From Agromyces italicus DSM 16388 (lineage in GTDB: Bacteria > Actinomycetota > Actinomycetes > Actinomycetales > Microbacteriaceae): a DNA stretch of 64,000 nucleotides. Location of the stretch: the NCBI RefSeq assembly GCF_000421545.1, contig NZ_ATXF01000006.1:248001-312000 (forward strand). The letters run 5' to 3'. Within the stretch, counting starts at the first letter, position 1, and every line of letters begins with the position of its first letter. The notes beneath the pieces were generated by a model, which ran no database searches, was not told the origin of the DNA, and saw nothing but the letters and a program-made list of their open reading frames with translations. A program made the translations under genes and the position numbers. This document shows, piece by piece, positions 16,159-23,531 of this stretch.

Positions 16159-16247
16159 GCATCCGCAACCGAACCTCGCGGCGATCGAGTCGCGTACGCG
16201 CGAACCCGGCACCGATTCGAACGAGCTCGAGATGATCGAGCGCAGGC

Positions 16248-17588
16248 TCAGAGGTTCGCGGTGAGGCGGGCGAGCTCGGCGAGCCGGTCGGCGCGGTCGC
16301 GCGGCACGCCGGGCACGCCCGGGCGCTGCTGCTCGGGCCGGGGTCCGGCGAGCGGTCGGTAGTCGACGCCCTGCTCTTCGAGCCACGCGAGGTACGACGG
16401 CAGCCGGCCCTCGAAGTCGGACCAGTCGAGCGGGCCGCCGTTCCACGCGACCTCGGCGAACGCGCCGAGCCGCGGGAACACTGCGTAGTCGAGTCGGTCG
16501 CGACCGTCGAGGTGCTCGCACCAGACATTCGCCTGCACGCCGACCACGCGGTCGGCGAACCACCTCGGTGCGCCGGCCGGCACGGGGTCGAAGGTGCCGA
16601 CGTCCTCGAGCGAGAGCACGGTGCCGACGGGGATCGGCTCGTCGTCCCGCTCGGACTGGCGGTAGTCGAAGTACGTCCACAGGTCGGGGCAGAGCACGAC
16701 CTCGTGCCCGAGCCGGGCGCCGAGCTCGGCGCCGACAGGCCCGCGCCACGAGGCGACGACGGCGTCGGGTGCCGGGTCGCGGCCCTCGAGCATCTCGTCC
16801 CAGCCGACGACGCGGCGACCGTGCCCGCGCACCCGATCGGCGATCTGCGCGAGGAACCACGACTGCAACTCATCTTCGTCGGCGAGCCCGCGCTCGACCA
16901 TGAGCTGCTGCGTGCGCTCGTCACCGCGCCACCGGTCTTTACGCACCTCGTCGCCGCCGAGGCCGACGAGCTCCGAGTCGAACACCTCGCACAGCTCGTC
17001 GAACACCGTGCCGATGAACTCGAGCGTCGCGTCCTCGACGTTCAGCACCTCGTCGCTGACACCGAAGCGCGGCCACGGCTCTGCGACGCGCTCGCGCACG
17101 GCGTCGGCCCCGCCGACCCCGAACTCGGGATACGCGGCGAGGATCGACTGCGCGTGCCCCGGTACGTCGATCTCGGGCACGATGCGGATGCCACGCTCCG
17201 CCGCGAATCGCACGAGCCCTCGCAGTTCGTGCTGGGTGTACCAGCCCTCATGCGGCACGCCGTCGAGCGTCGAGCGCGGCCCGTGCCCGAGCTGCGTCTG
17301 CGAGCGCCGCCCGCCGACCTCGGTGAGGCGGGGGTAGGCGCGCACCTCGAAGCGCCAGCCCTGGTCATCGGTGAGATGCAGTTGCAGCACGTTGAGGCCG
17401 TGGTCGGCGAGCAGCTCGATGAATCGCTCGAGATCGGCCACGGGGCGGAAGCGCCGTGCCACGTCGAGCATGACGCCGCGCCAGGCGAAGCGGGGCTCGC
17501 CGTCGAGCCGGAGACCTGCGGCTCCCGCCCCGGCGGGTTGAGGAGCGCCCGACGCAGGAGGACGCGTCTCGAAACCCCGCCCGCTCAT
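16248..17588 (-). CDS. GH20 beta-N-acetylhexosaminidase
   Basis: 446-residue glycoside hydrolase family 20 enzyme. The (beta/alpha)8 domain starts FAWRGVMLDVARRF near residue 34. The catalytic Asp-Glu pair is in LVGLGGDEVRKD (about residue 215); VVGWDEMLEG and GVQANVWCEHL are also conserved. It removes terminal GlcNAc/GalNAc, e.g. from chitin or murein fragments. No signal peptide and no GH20b domain are seen, so it is probably cytosolic. The ATG overlaps the proC stop. Residues about 4-19 (FETRPPASGAPQPAG) are encoded by the R1 repeat, so the present N-terminus looks repeat-derived. A broken partial copy follows downstream. Confidence 0.9.
   Translation of the reverse strand: MSGRGFETRPPASGAPQPAGAGAAGLRLDGEPRFAWRGVMLDVARRFRPVADLERFIELLADHGLNVLQLHLTDDQGWRFEVRAYPRLTEVGGRRSQTQLGHGPRSTLDGVPHEGWYTQHELRGLVRFAAERGIRIVPEIDVPGHAQSILAAYPEFGVGGADAVRERVAEPWPRFGVSDEVLNVEDATLEFIGTVFDELCEVFDSELVGLGGDEVRKDRWRGDERTQQLMVERGLADEDELQSWFLAQIADRVRGHGRRVVGWDEMLEGRDPAPDAVVASWRGPVGAELGARLGHEVVLCPDLWTYFDYRQSERDDEPIPVGTVLSLEDVGTFDPVPAGAPRWFADRVVGVQANVWCEHLDGRDRLDYAVFPRLGAFAEVAWNGGPLDWSDFEGRLPSYLAWLEEQGVDYRPLAGPRPEQQRPGVPGVPRDRADRLAELARLTANL
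17532..17578. repeat. R1 repeat within the GH20 5' end
   Basis: Inverted-orientation R1: CGGGTTGAGGAGCGCC ... GGACGCGTCTCGAAACC. It lies inside the GH20 reading frame immediately after the start codon and just downstream of proC. Confidence 0.75.
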
Positions 17589-18448
17589 GCGCCCGCCGCC
17601 ATCTCGCGGGCGCGGGCGAGGGCTGCGTCGGTGGCACGATCGAAGATCTGCTCGAGCGCGGCCTCCTCGAGCACGGCAACTGCGCGCTCGGTGGTTCCCT
17701 TCGGACTCGTCACCCGACGGCGGAGCTCGGCCGGATCCTCCCCCGAGGTCGCGAGCAGCTCGCTCGCGCCGCGGAACGTTCCCTGCACCATGAGTGCCGC
17801 CTGTTCGGGCGTGAATCCCTTGCCGATCGCCGTCGCGGTGAACTGCTCGATCAGGTAGAAGACGTACGCCGGTCCCGAGCCCGAGATCGTCGAGAGGGCG
17901 TCGAGCTGCGACTCGGGTACGACGAGCACCTCGCCGACGGTCTCGAACATCGTCACGGCGAGCGCGAGGTCCTCGTCGCTCGAACGCGTGCCGGCCGACA
18001 CACCGGTGACGGCCCGGCCCACGACGGCGGGGGTGTTCGGCATGGAGCGGATCACCGAGACCGAGGCGGGCAGCAGTTCCTCGAACGTCGCGACAGTGAC
18101 TCCGGCTGCGACCGAGACGACGACCGTGCCCGGTTCGAGCACACCGGCGATCTCGCGAAGAAGATCGGGCACCATCGCGGGCTTCACCGCGACGACCACG
18201 AGCTTCGCGCCGACGACCGCGCGACGGTTCGCCGCGGCATCCGATTCGGTGGCGTAGGCGGTGATGCCGTCGACGCCCGCGAAGGTCGCGGCCTTCCCGG
18301 CGGTGCGGTTCGTGGTGCGGATGCCTCCGTCGACGACGACGCCCGGCCGGCGCAGCCCCGAGATCACGGCGCCGGCCATGGCGCCCGCCCCGAGGAAGGC
18401 GATCGCGGGCAGGGTCACGGTCGCTGGCTCGGATGCTTCGATGCTCAT
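17585..18448 (-). CDS. proC: Pyrroline-5-carboxylate reductase
   Basis: 287-residue enzyme of proline biosynthesis, reducing 1-pyrroline-5-carboxylate with NAD(P)H in the cytosol. The Rossmann motif is AIAFLGAGAMAGAVISGL, followed by VVVAVKPAMVPDLL, VIRSMPNTPAVVGRAVTGVS, the ProC signature LDALSTISGSGPAYVFYLIE and VTSPKGTTERAVAVLEE. The ATG at 18448 lies 7 nt after a TAGGAT -10 formed by the palindrome at 18456-18465, so a leaderless transcript is likely. The stop overlaps the GH20 start (ATGA). The divergent gene is a cation transporter using the mirror-image promoter. Confidence 0.95.
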   Translation of the reverse strand: MSIEASEPATVTLPAIAFLGAGAMAGAVISGLRRPGVVVDGGIRTTNRTAGKAATFAGVDGITAYATESDAAANRRAVVGAKLVVVAVKPAMVPDLLREIAGVLEPGTVVVSVAAGVTVATFEELLPASVSVIRSMPNTPAVVGRAVTGVSAGTRSSDEDLALAVTMFETVGEVLVVPESQLDALSTISGSGPAYVFYLIEQFTATAIGKGFTPEQAALMVQGTFRGASELLATSGEDPAELRRRVTSPKGTTERAVAVLEEAALEQIFDRATDAALARAREMAAGA

Positions 18449-18455
18449 GGCGACC

Positions 18456-18465
18456 ATCCTAGGAT
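18456..18465. promoter_or_regulatory. Palindromic double -10 element for divergent leaderless genes
   Basis: ATCCTAGGAT contains TAGGAT on both strands. Each copy is separated by exactly 7 nt from an ATG: proC at 18448 (minus) and the cation transporter at 18473 (plus). The two promoters share the central bases and should be mutually exclusive. Confidence 0.7.
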
Positions 18466-18472
18466 TGACCGC

Positions 18473-19435
18473 ATGAGCGCATCCGGCGGCACCAAAGCAA
18501 TCATCGCGGCCTTCCTCGCCAACACGGGCATCGCCCTGACGAAGTTCATCGCATGGTTCTTCTCGGGGTCCGCCTCGATGCTCGCCGAGGCTGTGCACTC
18601 GGTCGCCGACGCCGGCAACCAGCTGCTGCTCATCCTCGGCGGCCGCAAGGCCCGCAGGGCCGCCGACAAGGAGCACCCGTTCGGGTACGGTCGCGAGCGC
18701 TACGTCTACGCGTTCGTCGTCTCGATCATCCTGTTCTCGGTCGGCGGCATCTTCTCGATCTACGAGGGCGTCGAGAAGCTGACGAACCCGCACGAGCTCG
18801 AGAACGCCTGGCTGCCGCTGCTCGTGCTCGGGATCGCGATCGTGCTCGAGTCGTTCTCGCTGCGCACGGCGGTGAAGGAGTCGAACCACGTGCGCGGGCG
18901 CCAGAGCTGGGTGCAGTTCGTGCGGCGCGCGAAGGCTCCCGAGCTGCCGGTCGTGCTCCTCGAAGACGTGGCGGCCCTGATCGGCCTCGTCTTCGCGTTC
19001 GCCGCCGTGAGCCTCACGGTCATCACCGACAACCCGCTGTTCGACGCGATCGGCACGCTCATGATCGGTACGCTGCTCGTGCTCGTCGCGATCGTGCTCG
19101 GCATCGAGACGAAGTCGTTGCTCGTCGGCGAGGGCGCGAGCGACGACGACATCGAGAAGATCGAACAGGCGATCGTCGCGGGCCCCGAGGCCGAGCGCAT
19201 CATCCACATGAAGACCCTGTACCTGGGGCCCGACGAGCTGCTCGTCGCCGCGAAGCTCGGCTTCGCCGCCGACCAGCGCCTGCTCGAGGTCGCCGCCGCG
19301 ACGAACGCGATCGAGCAGCGCATCCGCGCCGCTGTGCCGGCGGCCCGCGTCATCTACATCGAGCCCGACGTCTACGTCGAGCCGAACCTGCCTGCGCCGC
19401 CGACCGACGCGATCGTCATCAAGGGCCTCGAGTAG
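18473..19435 (+). CDS. Cation diffusion facilitator transporter
   Basis: 320-residue CDF-family divalent metal/proton antiporter. About six transmembrane helices; TM2 carries the metal site in AEAVHSVADAGNQ (His-x3-Asp) and TM5 carries VLLEDVAALIGL, where an Asp-type site replaces the usual HxxxD. The C-terminal cytoplasmic metal-binding domain runs from about residue 215 (VIYIEPDVYVEPN near the end). The TM5 variant resembles the ZnT9-like branch rather than classical Zn exporters, so the metal is uncertain. Leaderless start at 18473 (TAGGAT 7 nt before). Confidence 0.9.
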   Translation: MSASGGTKAIIAAFLANTGIALTKFIAWFFSGSASMLAEAVHSVADAGNQLLLILGGRKARRAADKEHPFGYGRERYVYAFVVSIILFSVGGIFSIYEGVEKLTNPHELENAWLPLLVLGIAIVLESFSLRTAVKESNHVRGRQSWVQFVRRAKAPELPVVLLEDVAALIGLVFAFAAVSLTVITDNPLFDAIGTLMIGTLLVLVAIVLGIETKSLLVGEGASDDDIEKIEQAIVAGPEAERIIHMKTLYLGPDELLVAAKLGFAADQRLLEVAAATNAIEQRIRAAVPAARVIYIEPDVYVEPNLPAPPTDAIVIKGLE

Positions 19436-19468
19436 GCCCGGCTCTCGCGACATCCGCCGCGGGGTTTA

Positions 19469-19534
19469 CAGGACAAAGGCCGCTTTACAGGACAGTTCTC
19501 TTGAGAATCGTCCTGTAAAGCGGCCTTTGTCCTG
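19469..19534. terminator. R3 palindrome 1 (long hairpin after the CDF gene)
   Basis: A perfect 25-bp stem (CAGGACAAAGG at 19469 pairs with CCTTTGTCCTG ending at 19534), with a 16-nt loop that itself contains TTCTC/GAGAA. It lies between the convergent CDF and HxlR-peroxiredoxin genes. TTTACAGGAC occurs twice on the left side (from 19465 and 19484). It likely works as a bidirectional terminator; it belongs to a dispersed palindrome class. Confidence 0.8.
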
Positions 19535-19595
19535 CACACCCGGCCACCCGAGCGCAGCGGGGGCCGGCGGCCCCGCTAGCCGGGGAGGCTCGACG

Positions 19596-20510
19596 TCAGA
19601 AGTGCGTTCCGCCGTCGTTGCTCGCGAGCCAGCCGGCAGGGGGGACGAGGTCGCGCACCAGCGCGAGCACGTCGTCGACGGACTGCGCGGGGTCGGTGAC
19701 CGGTGCCTGCACGTGACGCACCACGCCCTCGGGGTCGACCAGCAGGGTGACGCGCTTCAGCCGGTCGGCGCCGCCGGCCCGGAACACGGGCAGCCGCAAC
19801 GCGGACGCCGCGAGCCCGTCCTGGTCGGAGGCGAGCAGGTAGGGCAGCTCGGCGTGCGTCGCGAACGCCGCGAGCTGGTCGGGATGCTGGGTGCTCACCC
19901 CGAGCACGCGTGCGCCGGCCGCCCCGAGGTCGGCGTGCCGCCGTGCGTACGTCACGCATTCGAGCGTGCAGCCGGCGGTGCCCGGCACCTCACCCCATCG
20001 CGGCGGATAGCCGTGGGTGCCGGGGGCGTACGCGCCCGGGAAGAAGAAGAGGGCCGTCCAGCGGTCGGGGTCGACGAGGCGCACCGCGGATCCGTCGTGC
20101 GCCTCGAGGACGACGTCGGGCACCTGGGTGCCCTCGAGGGCGCGAGCGCGCACCAGATCGCCGTCGCCGAGTGCGCCGCTCAGGCTGCCGTCGCCGCTGA
20201 CGAACCTCGTCCCCCACTCCTGCAACGCGAGCAGCGTCGGAAGCAGCCCCTCGCCGCTCGGGGTGAGCCGGTAGTCGTGGCGCAGCGGGCGGGCCGAGTA
20301 CGGCACCTTCTCGAGCACGCCGTGCTCGACGAGCGATCCCAGCCGCTCGGCGAGTGCACGGCGCGAGAGCCCGAGCTCGCGGTCGAAACCCTCGAATCGA
20401 GTGACCCCCGCGGCGGCTTCACGCACGATCAGCAGGCTCTGCCAGTCGCCGACGACGCCGAGCGACTGCGCGATGCCGCACGAGCTGTCGGTGAGGTCCT
20501 CGCGGCGCAT
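19596..20510 (-). CDS. HxlR-type regulator fused to a peroxiredoxin
   Basis: 304-residue two-domain protein. Residues about 5-110 are an HxlR winged helix (CGIAQSLGVVGDWQSLLIVRE, LGLSRRALAERLGSLVEHGVL, YRLTPSGEGLLPTLL). Residues about 145-300 are an AhpC/Bcp-like peroxiredoxin fold (LFFFPGAYAPGTHGYPP, the Cys motif GTAGCTLECVTYARRH, VLGVSTQHPDQLAAF, LLVDPEGVVRHV). The fusion suggests redox control of DNA binding: oxidation of the peroxidatic Cys could release the operator. ATG 20510 is chosen because GGAGG lies 9 nt upstream; ATG 20519 is the alternative. A palindrome at 20560-20582 lies between it and the divergent MFS exporter, its probable target. Confidence 0.85.
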   Translation of the reverse strand: MRREDLTDSSCGIAQSLGVVGDWQSLLIVREAAAGVTRFEGFDRELGLSRRALAERLGSLVEHGVLEKVPYSARPLRHDYRLTPSGEGLLPTLLALQEWGTRFVSGDGSLSGALGDGDLVRARALEGTQVPDVVLEAHDGSAVRLVDPDRWTALFFFPGAYAPGTHGYPPRWGEVPGTAGCTLECVTYARRHADLGAAGARVLGVSTQHPDQLAAFATHAELPYLLASDQDGLAASALRLPVFRAGGADRLKRVTLLVDPEGVVRHVQAPVTDPAQSVDDVLALVRDLVPPAGWLASNDGGTHF

Positions 20511-20559
20511 GGTCTCCATCCTCCCGCCGAGCGGAGGATGTGTCCATCCGGCCCGTCGT

Positions 20560-20582
20560 GTAAGTTCCATTATGAAACTTAC
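20560..20582. promoter_or_regulatory. HxlR-type operator
   Basis: A 23-bp near-perfect palindrome with arms GTAAGTT and AACTTAC around a symmetric AT-rich core lies between the divergent HxlR-peroxiredoxin gene and the MFS gene. Position and symmetry fit the operator of the HxlR fusion. Confidence 0.65.
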
Positions 20583-20641
20583 CAGTGACGACTCGAGCTC
20601 GCCTCTTCCCGCGCGGCTCGCCCCGACCGAGGAGGTGGCCG

Positions 20642-21940
20642 ATGGCCACGAGCGCACGGCCATTCTGGATCTACTGGACCGCGAGCACGACGAGCGGCAT
20701 CGGCACCGCCGTCACCGCCGTCGCGCTGCCCCTCACGGCCGTGACCGTGCTCGGGGCCGGCCCGATCGAGACGGGCCTGCTCGCCGCGTCGTCGTACCTT
20801 GCCTGGGTGGTGCTCGGCCTGCCGGCCGGCGCGATCGTGCATCGGCTGCCGCTCCGCGCCACGCAGGTGGTCGCCGACCTGGTGCGGGCGACGGCGATCC
20901 TCACCGTGCCGCTGGCCTGGTGGCTGGGCGAACTCTCGCTCGCCCACCTCGTCATCACGGCCCTCGCGGTCAACGTCGCCGAGGTGATCTATTTCACGGC
21001 CAACACGACGTTCCTGCCCTCCGTCGTGCCGAGGCACGAACTGACGAGCCGCAACAGCCTCGTCTCGGGCACTCAGGCCGCGACCCAGCTGGGCGGCCCG
21101 TCCGCCGCCGGCCTGCTCGTGCAGGCGATCGGCGCGGTCCCCGCCCTCCTCGTCGACGCAGTCTCCTATCTCGCGTCGGCCCTGCTGCTTCGGCGGCTGC
21201 CCGAGCGGCGCGAGCCCGCACCCGTCGACGGGCGGGAGCGGCCGGGGATGCGAGCGATGATCGCCGAGGGCTGGCGGTTCGTGGTGCGGCACCCGGTGAT
21301 GGCACCGGCCACCTGGTGGGCGTGCGCCGTCAACCTCGTGTGCGGCGTACAGGCCGGCCTGTTCGCGGTGTACCTGGTGCGCGAGCTCGAGGCGCCGCCG
21401 GCCATGGTCGGGCTGTTGCTCGCCGCCGACGGCCTGGGCTCATTGATGGCCGCGGCGGCCACGCCGTGGCTCGTGCGCCGGTTCGGGTCGGCGCGGGTGC
21501 TGCTGGTCGACGGGCTGATCGGATTCGCCGGGGCCGTGCTCATCCCACTCGGCGCCGGCGCCGTCGGCTGGCTGTGCTTCGCGATCGGCACCCTCGTGTT
21601 CGGCGCGTCGGTGGTGCCCGGCAGCGTCGTGACGCGCACCTACCGGCAGGTGGCGAGTCCGCCCGAGCTGCTCTCGCGCGTCATGGCGACCGTGCGCTTC
21701 GTCTCATGGAGCATGATCCCGCTCGGCGCCGTCGTCGCCGGCCTGCTCGCCGAGCAGGTGGGCAGCCGGGCCGTGCTGCTGGGCTCGGCGTTCGTCCTGC
21801 TGCTCGCCCCGATCATCGTGTGGTTCAGCCCCGTCCGGCGACTGCGCGACCTCGACGACTACGACGAGGGGCGGCGCAGCGGGTCCTCGAAGAATTCGAG
21901 CAGCAGCGCTGCGGATGCCTCGGCCTCGACACCCGCGTAG
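20642..21940 (+). CDS. MFS exporter
   Basis: 432-residue major facilitator with about 11-12 transmembrane helices (SGIGTAVTAVALPLTAV, YLAWVVLGLPAGAIVHRLP, AGLLVQAIGAVPALLVDAVSYL). The overall pattern fits MFS_3/MefA-like drug exporters. The ATG at 20642 is set by GAGGAGG. A charged, Ser-rich tail ([13 protein letters not shown]) is encoded by DNA antisense to the 3' end of tadA, an 82-bp convergent overlap. Divergent from the HxlR-peroxiredoxin gene with a shared operator, so probably induced by thiol-reactive or oxidising compounds; substrate unknown. Confidence 0.87.
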   Translation: MATSARPFWIYWTASTTSGIGTAVTAVALPLTAVTVLGAGPIETGLLAASSYLAWVVLGLPAGAIVHRLPLRATQVVADLVRATAILTVPLAWWLGELSLAHLVITALAVNVAEVIYFTANTTFLPSVVPRHELTSRNSLVSGTQAATQLGGPSAAGLLVQAIGAVPALLVDAVSYLASALLLRRLPERREPAPVDGRERPGMRAMIAEGWRFVVRHPVMAPATWWACAVNLVCGVQAGLFAVYLVRELEAPPAMVGLLLAADGLGSLMAAAATPWLVRRFGSARVLLVDGLIGFAGAVLIPLGAGAVGWLCFAIGTLVFGASVVPGSVVTRTYRQVASPPELLSRVMATVRFVSWSMIPLGAVVAGLLAEQVGSRAVLLGSAFVLLLAPIIVWFSPVRRLRDLDDYDEGRRSGSSKNSSSSAADASASTPA

Positions 21941-22341
21941 ACCTCGACCCGATGATTGAGCCGTCGGTCGCGCAGCACGTCGTAGAGCGATCCGGCGGCG
22001 CCGGCCTTCTCGTCCCAGGCGCCGAAGACGACGGTCGGCACCCGTGCGGCGAGGATCGCCCCGGCGCACATGACGCACGGCTCGAGCGTGACGACGAGCG
22101 TGCAGCCCTCGAGTCGCCAGTCGCCGGTCGCCTCGGCCGCGCGTCGCAGCGCGAGCACCTCGGCGTGCGCGGTGGGGTCGCCGTGCAACTCGCGCTCATT
22201 GCGACTCGACGCGATGACGCGGCCGTCGCGGTCGACCACCACGGCGCCGACCGGCACGTCTCGGGTCGCCGGAGCCTCGGCCGCCTCGGCGAGCGCGAGT
22301 CGCATCCACTCGCGGTGGATCGCCGGCCCCGAAGCATCCAT
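21859..22341 (-). CDS. tadA: tRNA(Arg) adenosine-34 deaminase
   Basis: 160-residue zinc deaminase of the CDA fold that converts wobble adenosine of tRNA-Arg(ACG) to inosine. The tRNA-Arg(ACG) gene lies in this window at 27745. The zinc/catalytic motifs are [12 protein letters not shown] and [13 protein letters not shown], with DVPVGAVVV upstream. GAGGGGAG precedes the ATG at 22341. The C-terminal coding region overlaps the MFS gene on the other strand by 82 bp. A guanine/cytosine deaminase is less likely given the full TadA motif set. Confidence 0.93.
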   Translation of the reverse strand: MDASGPAIHREWMRLALAEAAEAPATRDVPVGAVVVDRDGRVIASSRNERELHGDPTAHAEVLALRRAAEATGDWRLEGCTLVVTLEPCVMCAGAILAARVPTVVFGAWDEKAGAAGSLYDVLRDRRLNHRVEVYAGVEAEASAALLLEFFEDPLRRPSS

Positions 22342-22389
22342 GCCGCTCTCCCCTCGCCGAGCCCCTGACGGGAGCAGACCCCCGCAAAC

Positions 22390-22395
22390 TAGAAT
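22390..22395 (+). promoter_or_regulatory. -10 element of leaderless upp
   Basis: TAGAAT lies 7 nt before the ATG of upp at 22403, implying a leaderless transcript. Confidence 0.65.
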
Positions 22396-22402
22396 CAAGC
22401 CT

Positions 22403-23035
22403 ATGCGAGTCCACGTTGCCGATCACCCGCTCATCACCCACAAGCTGACGGTGCTCCGCGACGTGAACACCCCGTCACCCGTCTTCCGCGCGCTCGTCGA
22501 AGAGCTGATGACCCTGCTCGCCTACGAGGGCACGCGCAACGTGCGCGTCACGCCGGTCGAGATCGAGACACCGGTGGCACCGACGACAGGCGTGCGCATC
22601 GCCGAGCCGAAGCCGCTCGTCGTCCCGATCCTGCGGGCGGGCCTCGGCATGCTCGAGGGCATGGTGAAGCTCGTGCCGACGGCCGAGGTCGGGTTCCTCG
22701 GCATGGCGCGCAACGAAGAGACGCTCGAACCGGCGACCTACGCCGAGCGCCTGCCCGACGACCTCTCGGGGCGGCAGTGCTTCGTGCTCGACCCGATGCT
22801 CGCGACGGGCGGCTCGCTCGCCGCGGCGATGGAGTACCTCTTCCAGCGCGGCGCCGACGACGTGACGGCCATCTGCATCCTCGGCACGCCCGAGGGTCTC
22901 GAGGCGGTCGAGAAGGCGATGCACGGCCGCGAGGTCACCATCGTGCTCGGCGCGGTCGACGAGCGCCTCAACGAGCACGGCTTCATCGTGCCGGGTCTCG
23001 GCGACGCGGGCGACCGCCTCTACGGCACGGTATAA
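22403..23035 (+). CDS. upp: Uracil phosphoribosyltransferase
   Basis: 210-residue type I PRTase of pyrimidine salvage: uracil + PRPP gives UMP. Visible motifs: [18 protein letters not shown] at the N-terminus, [14 protein letters not shown], the PRPP-binding loop [19 protein letters not shown], and the uracil-binding end [19 protein letters not shown]. Length and motifs are standard. Divergent from tadA. Confidence 0.96.
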   Translation: MRVHVADHPLITHKLTVLRDVNTPSPVFRALVEELMTLLAYEGTRNVRVTPVEIETPVAPTTGVRIAEPKPLVVPILRAGLGMLEGMVKLVPTAEVGFLGMARNEETLEPATYAERLPDDLSGRQCFVLDPMLATGGSLAAAMEYLFQRGADDVTAICILGTPEGLEAVEKAMHGREVTIVLGAVDERLNEHGFIVPGLGDAGDRLYGTV

Positions 23036-23270
23036 GCGCGCCCCGAGGCATCCTCTTCGCAGATTCTTCACGCCTCGACACGCCGGAGCGCAGATCGAGT
23101 GCGGAAGATTCTCTAGATTCGTATCTGATCGCAGAATCTTTCATGCGTGGCATCGGGTCGCCTGATTCCTCCGTATGCCTCGCGCTGACGCGCACCCACT
23201 GCGACGTCACACCCCGTCATCCGAGGGTCATGAATTGACACATGCCCGACCGTCGGATTTACTCGCACCC
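23036..23270. other. Intergenic region with AGATTC repeats
   Basis: No gene seen. It contains AGATTCTT at 23061-23068 and an inverted pair AAGATTCT (23105-23112) / AGAATCTT (23133-23140), with a CTAGATTC in between, in a locally AT-richer stretch. This may be the upp terminator or a binding site upstream of the leader-peptide promoter. Confidence 0.4.
23235..23263 (+). promoter_or_regulatory. Promoter of the Cys-rich leader peptide
   Basis: Consensus TTGACA (23235-23240), a 17-nt spacer and TTTACT (23258-23263). The start point falls at or next to the ATG at 23271, so the leader peptide is translated from a leaderless mRNA. Confidence 0.75.
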
Positions 23271-23372
23271 ATGACTGACAACGCACGCACCCTGACCGCC
23301 CCCGGCGCTCTCAGGACGAACGACATGATGATGTCGTCGCGTGCACCCATGTGTTGTCGAATGTGCCGCTGA
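23271..23372 (+). CDS. Leaderless Cys-rich leader peptide (33 aa)
   Basis: The 33-codon open frame starts MTDNARTL and ends SRAPMCCRMCR, with three Cys codons among the last six. It begins where a consensus promoter would start transcription. In mycobacteria, leaderless short ORFs encoding poly-Cys tails act as cysteine-responsive attenuators: ribosome stalling at Cys codons changes folding of the mRNA ahead of the next gene. Here 159 nt with several alternative hairpins separate it from a winged-helix regulator gene. By analogy it should sense Cys-tRNA supply; that function is inferred, not shown. Confidence 0.65.
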   Translation: MTDNARTLTAPGALRTNDMMMSSRAPMCCRMCR

Positions 23373-23398
23373 CCGCGACCCCTCCGCCGAGTCACGCA

Positions 23399-23498
23399 GC
23401 CGATCAGCATCCCGATCGGCACGGACTCCACTGAACCCGCCGATCTCGGGTTCGCCAGGCCGATCGGCCATTCGTTCAGACCCCGCAGATCGGGGTCT
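23399..23498 (+). promoter_or_regulatory. Candidate attenuator hairpins
   Basis: Between the leader stop and the winged-helix gene: GCCGATC/GATCGGC (23399-23420), GAACCCG/CGGGTTC (23433-23453), palindrome GGCCGATCGGCC (23458-23469) and AGACCCCG/CGGGGTCT (23478-23498). The repeated CCGATC segments can pair in alternative ways, as an attenuator requires. The last hairpin ends about 20 nt before the AAGGA ribosome site. Confidence 0.5.
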
Positions 23499-23531
23499 CC
23501 TGCAGCACCCTCCGACACAAGGATCCCCGTC

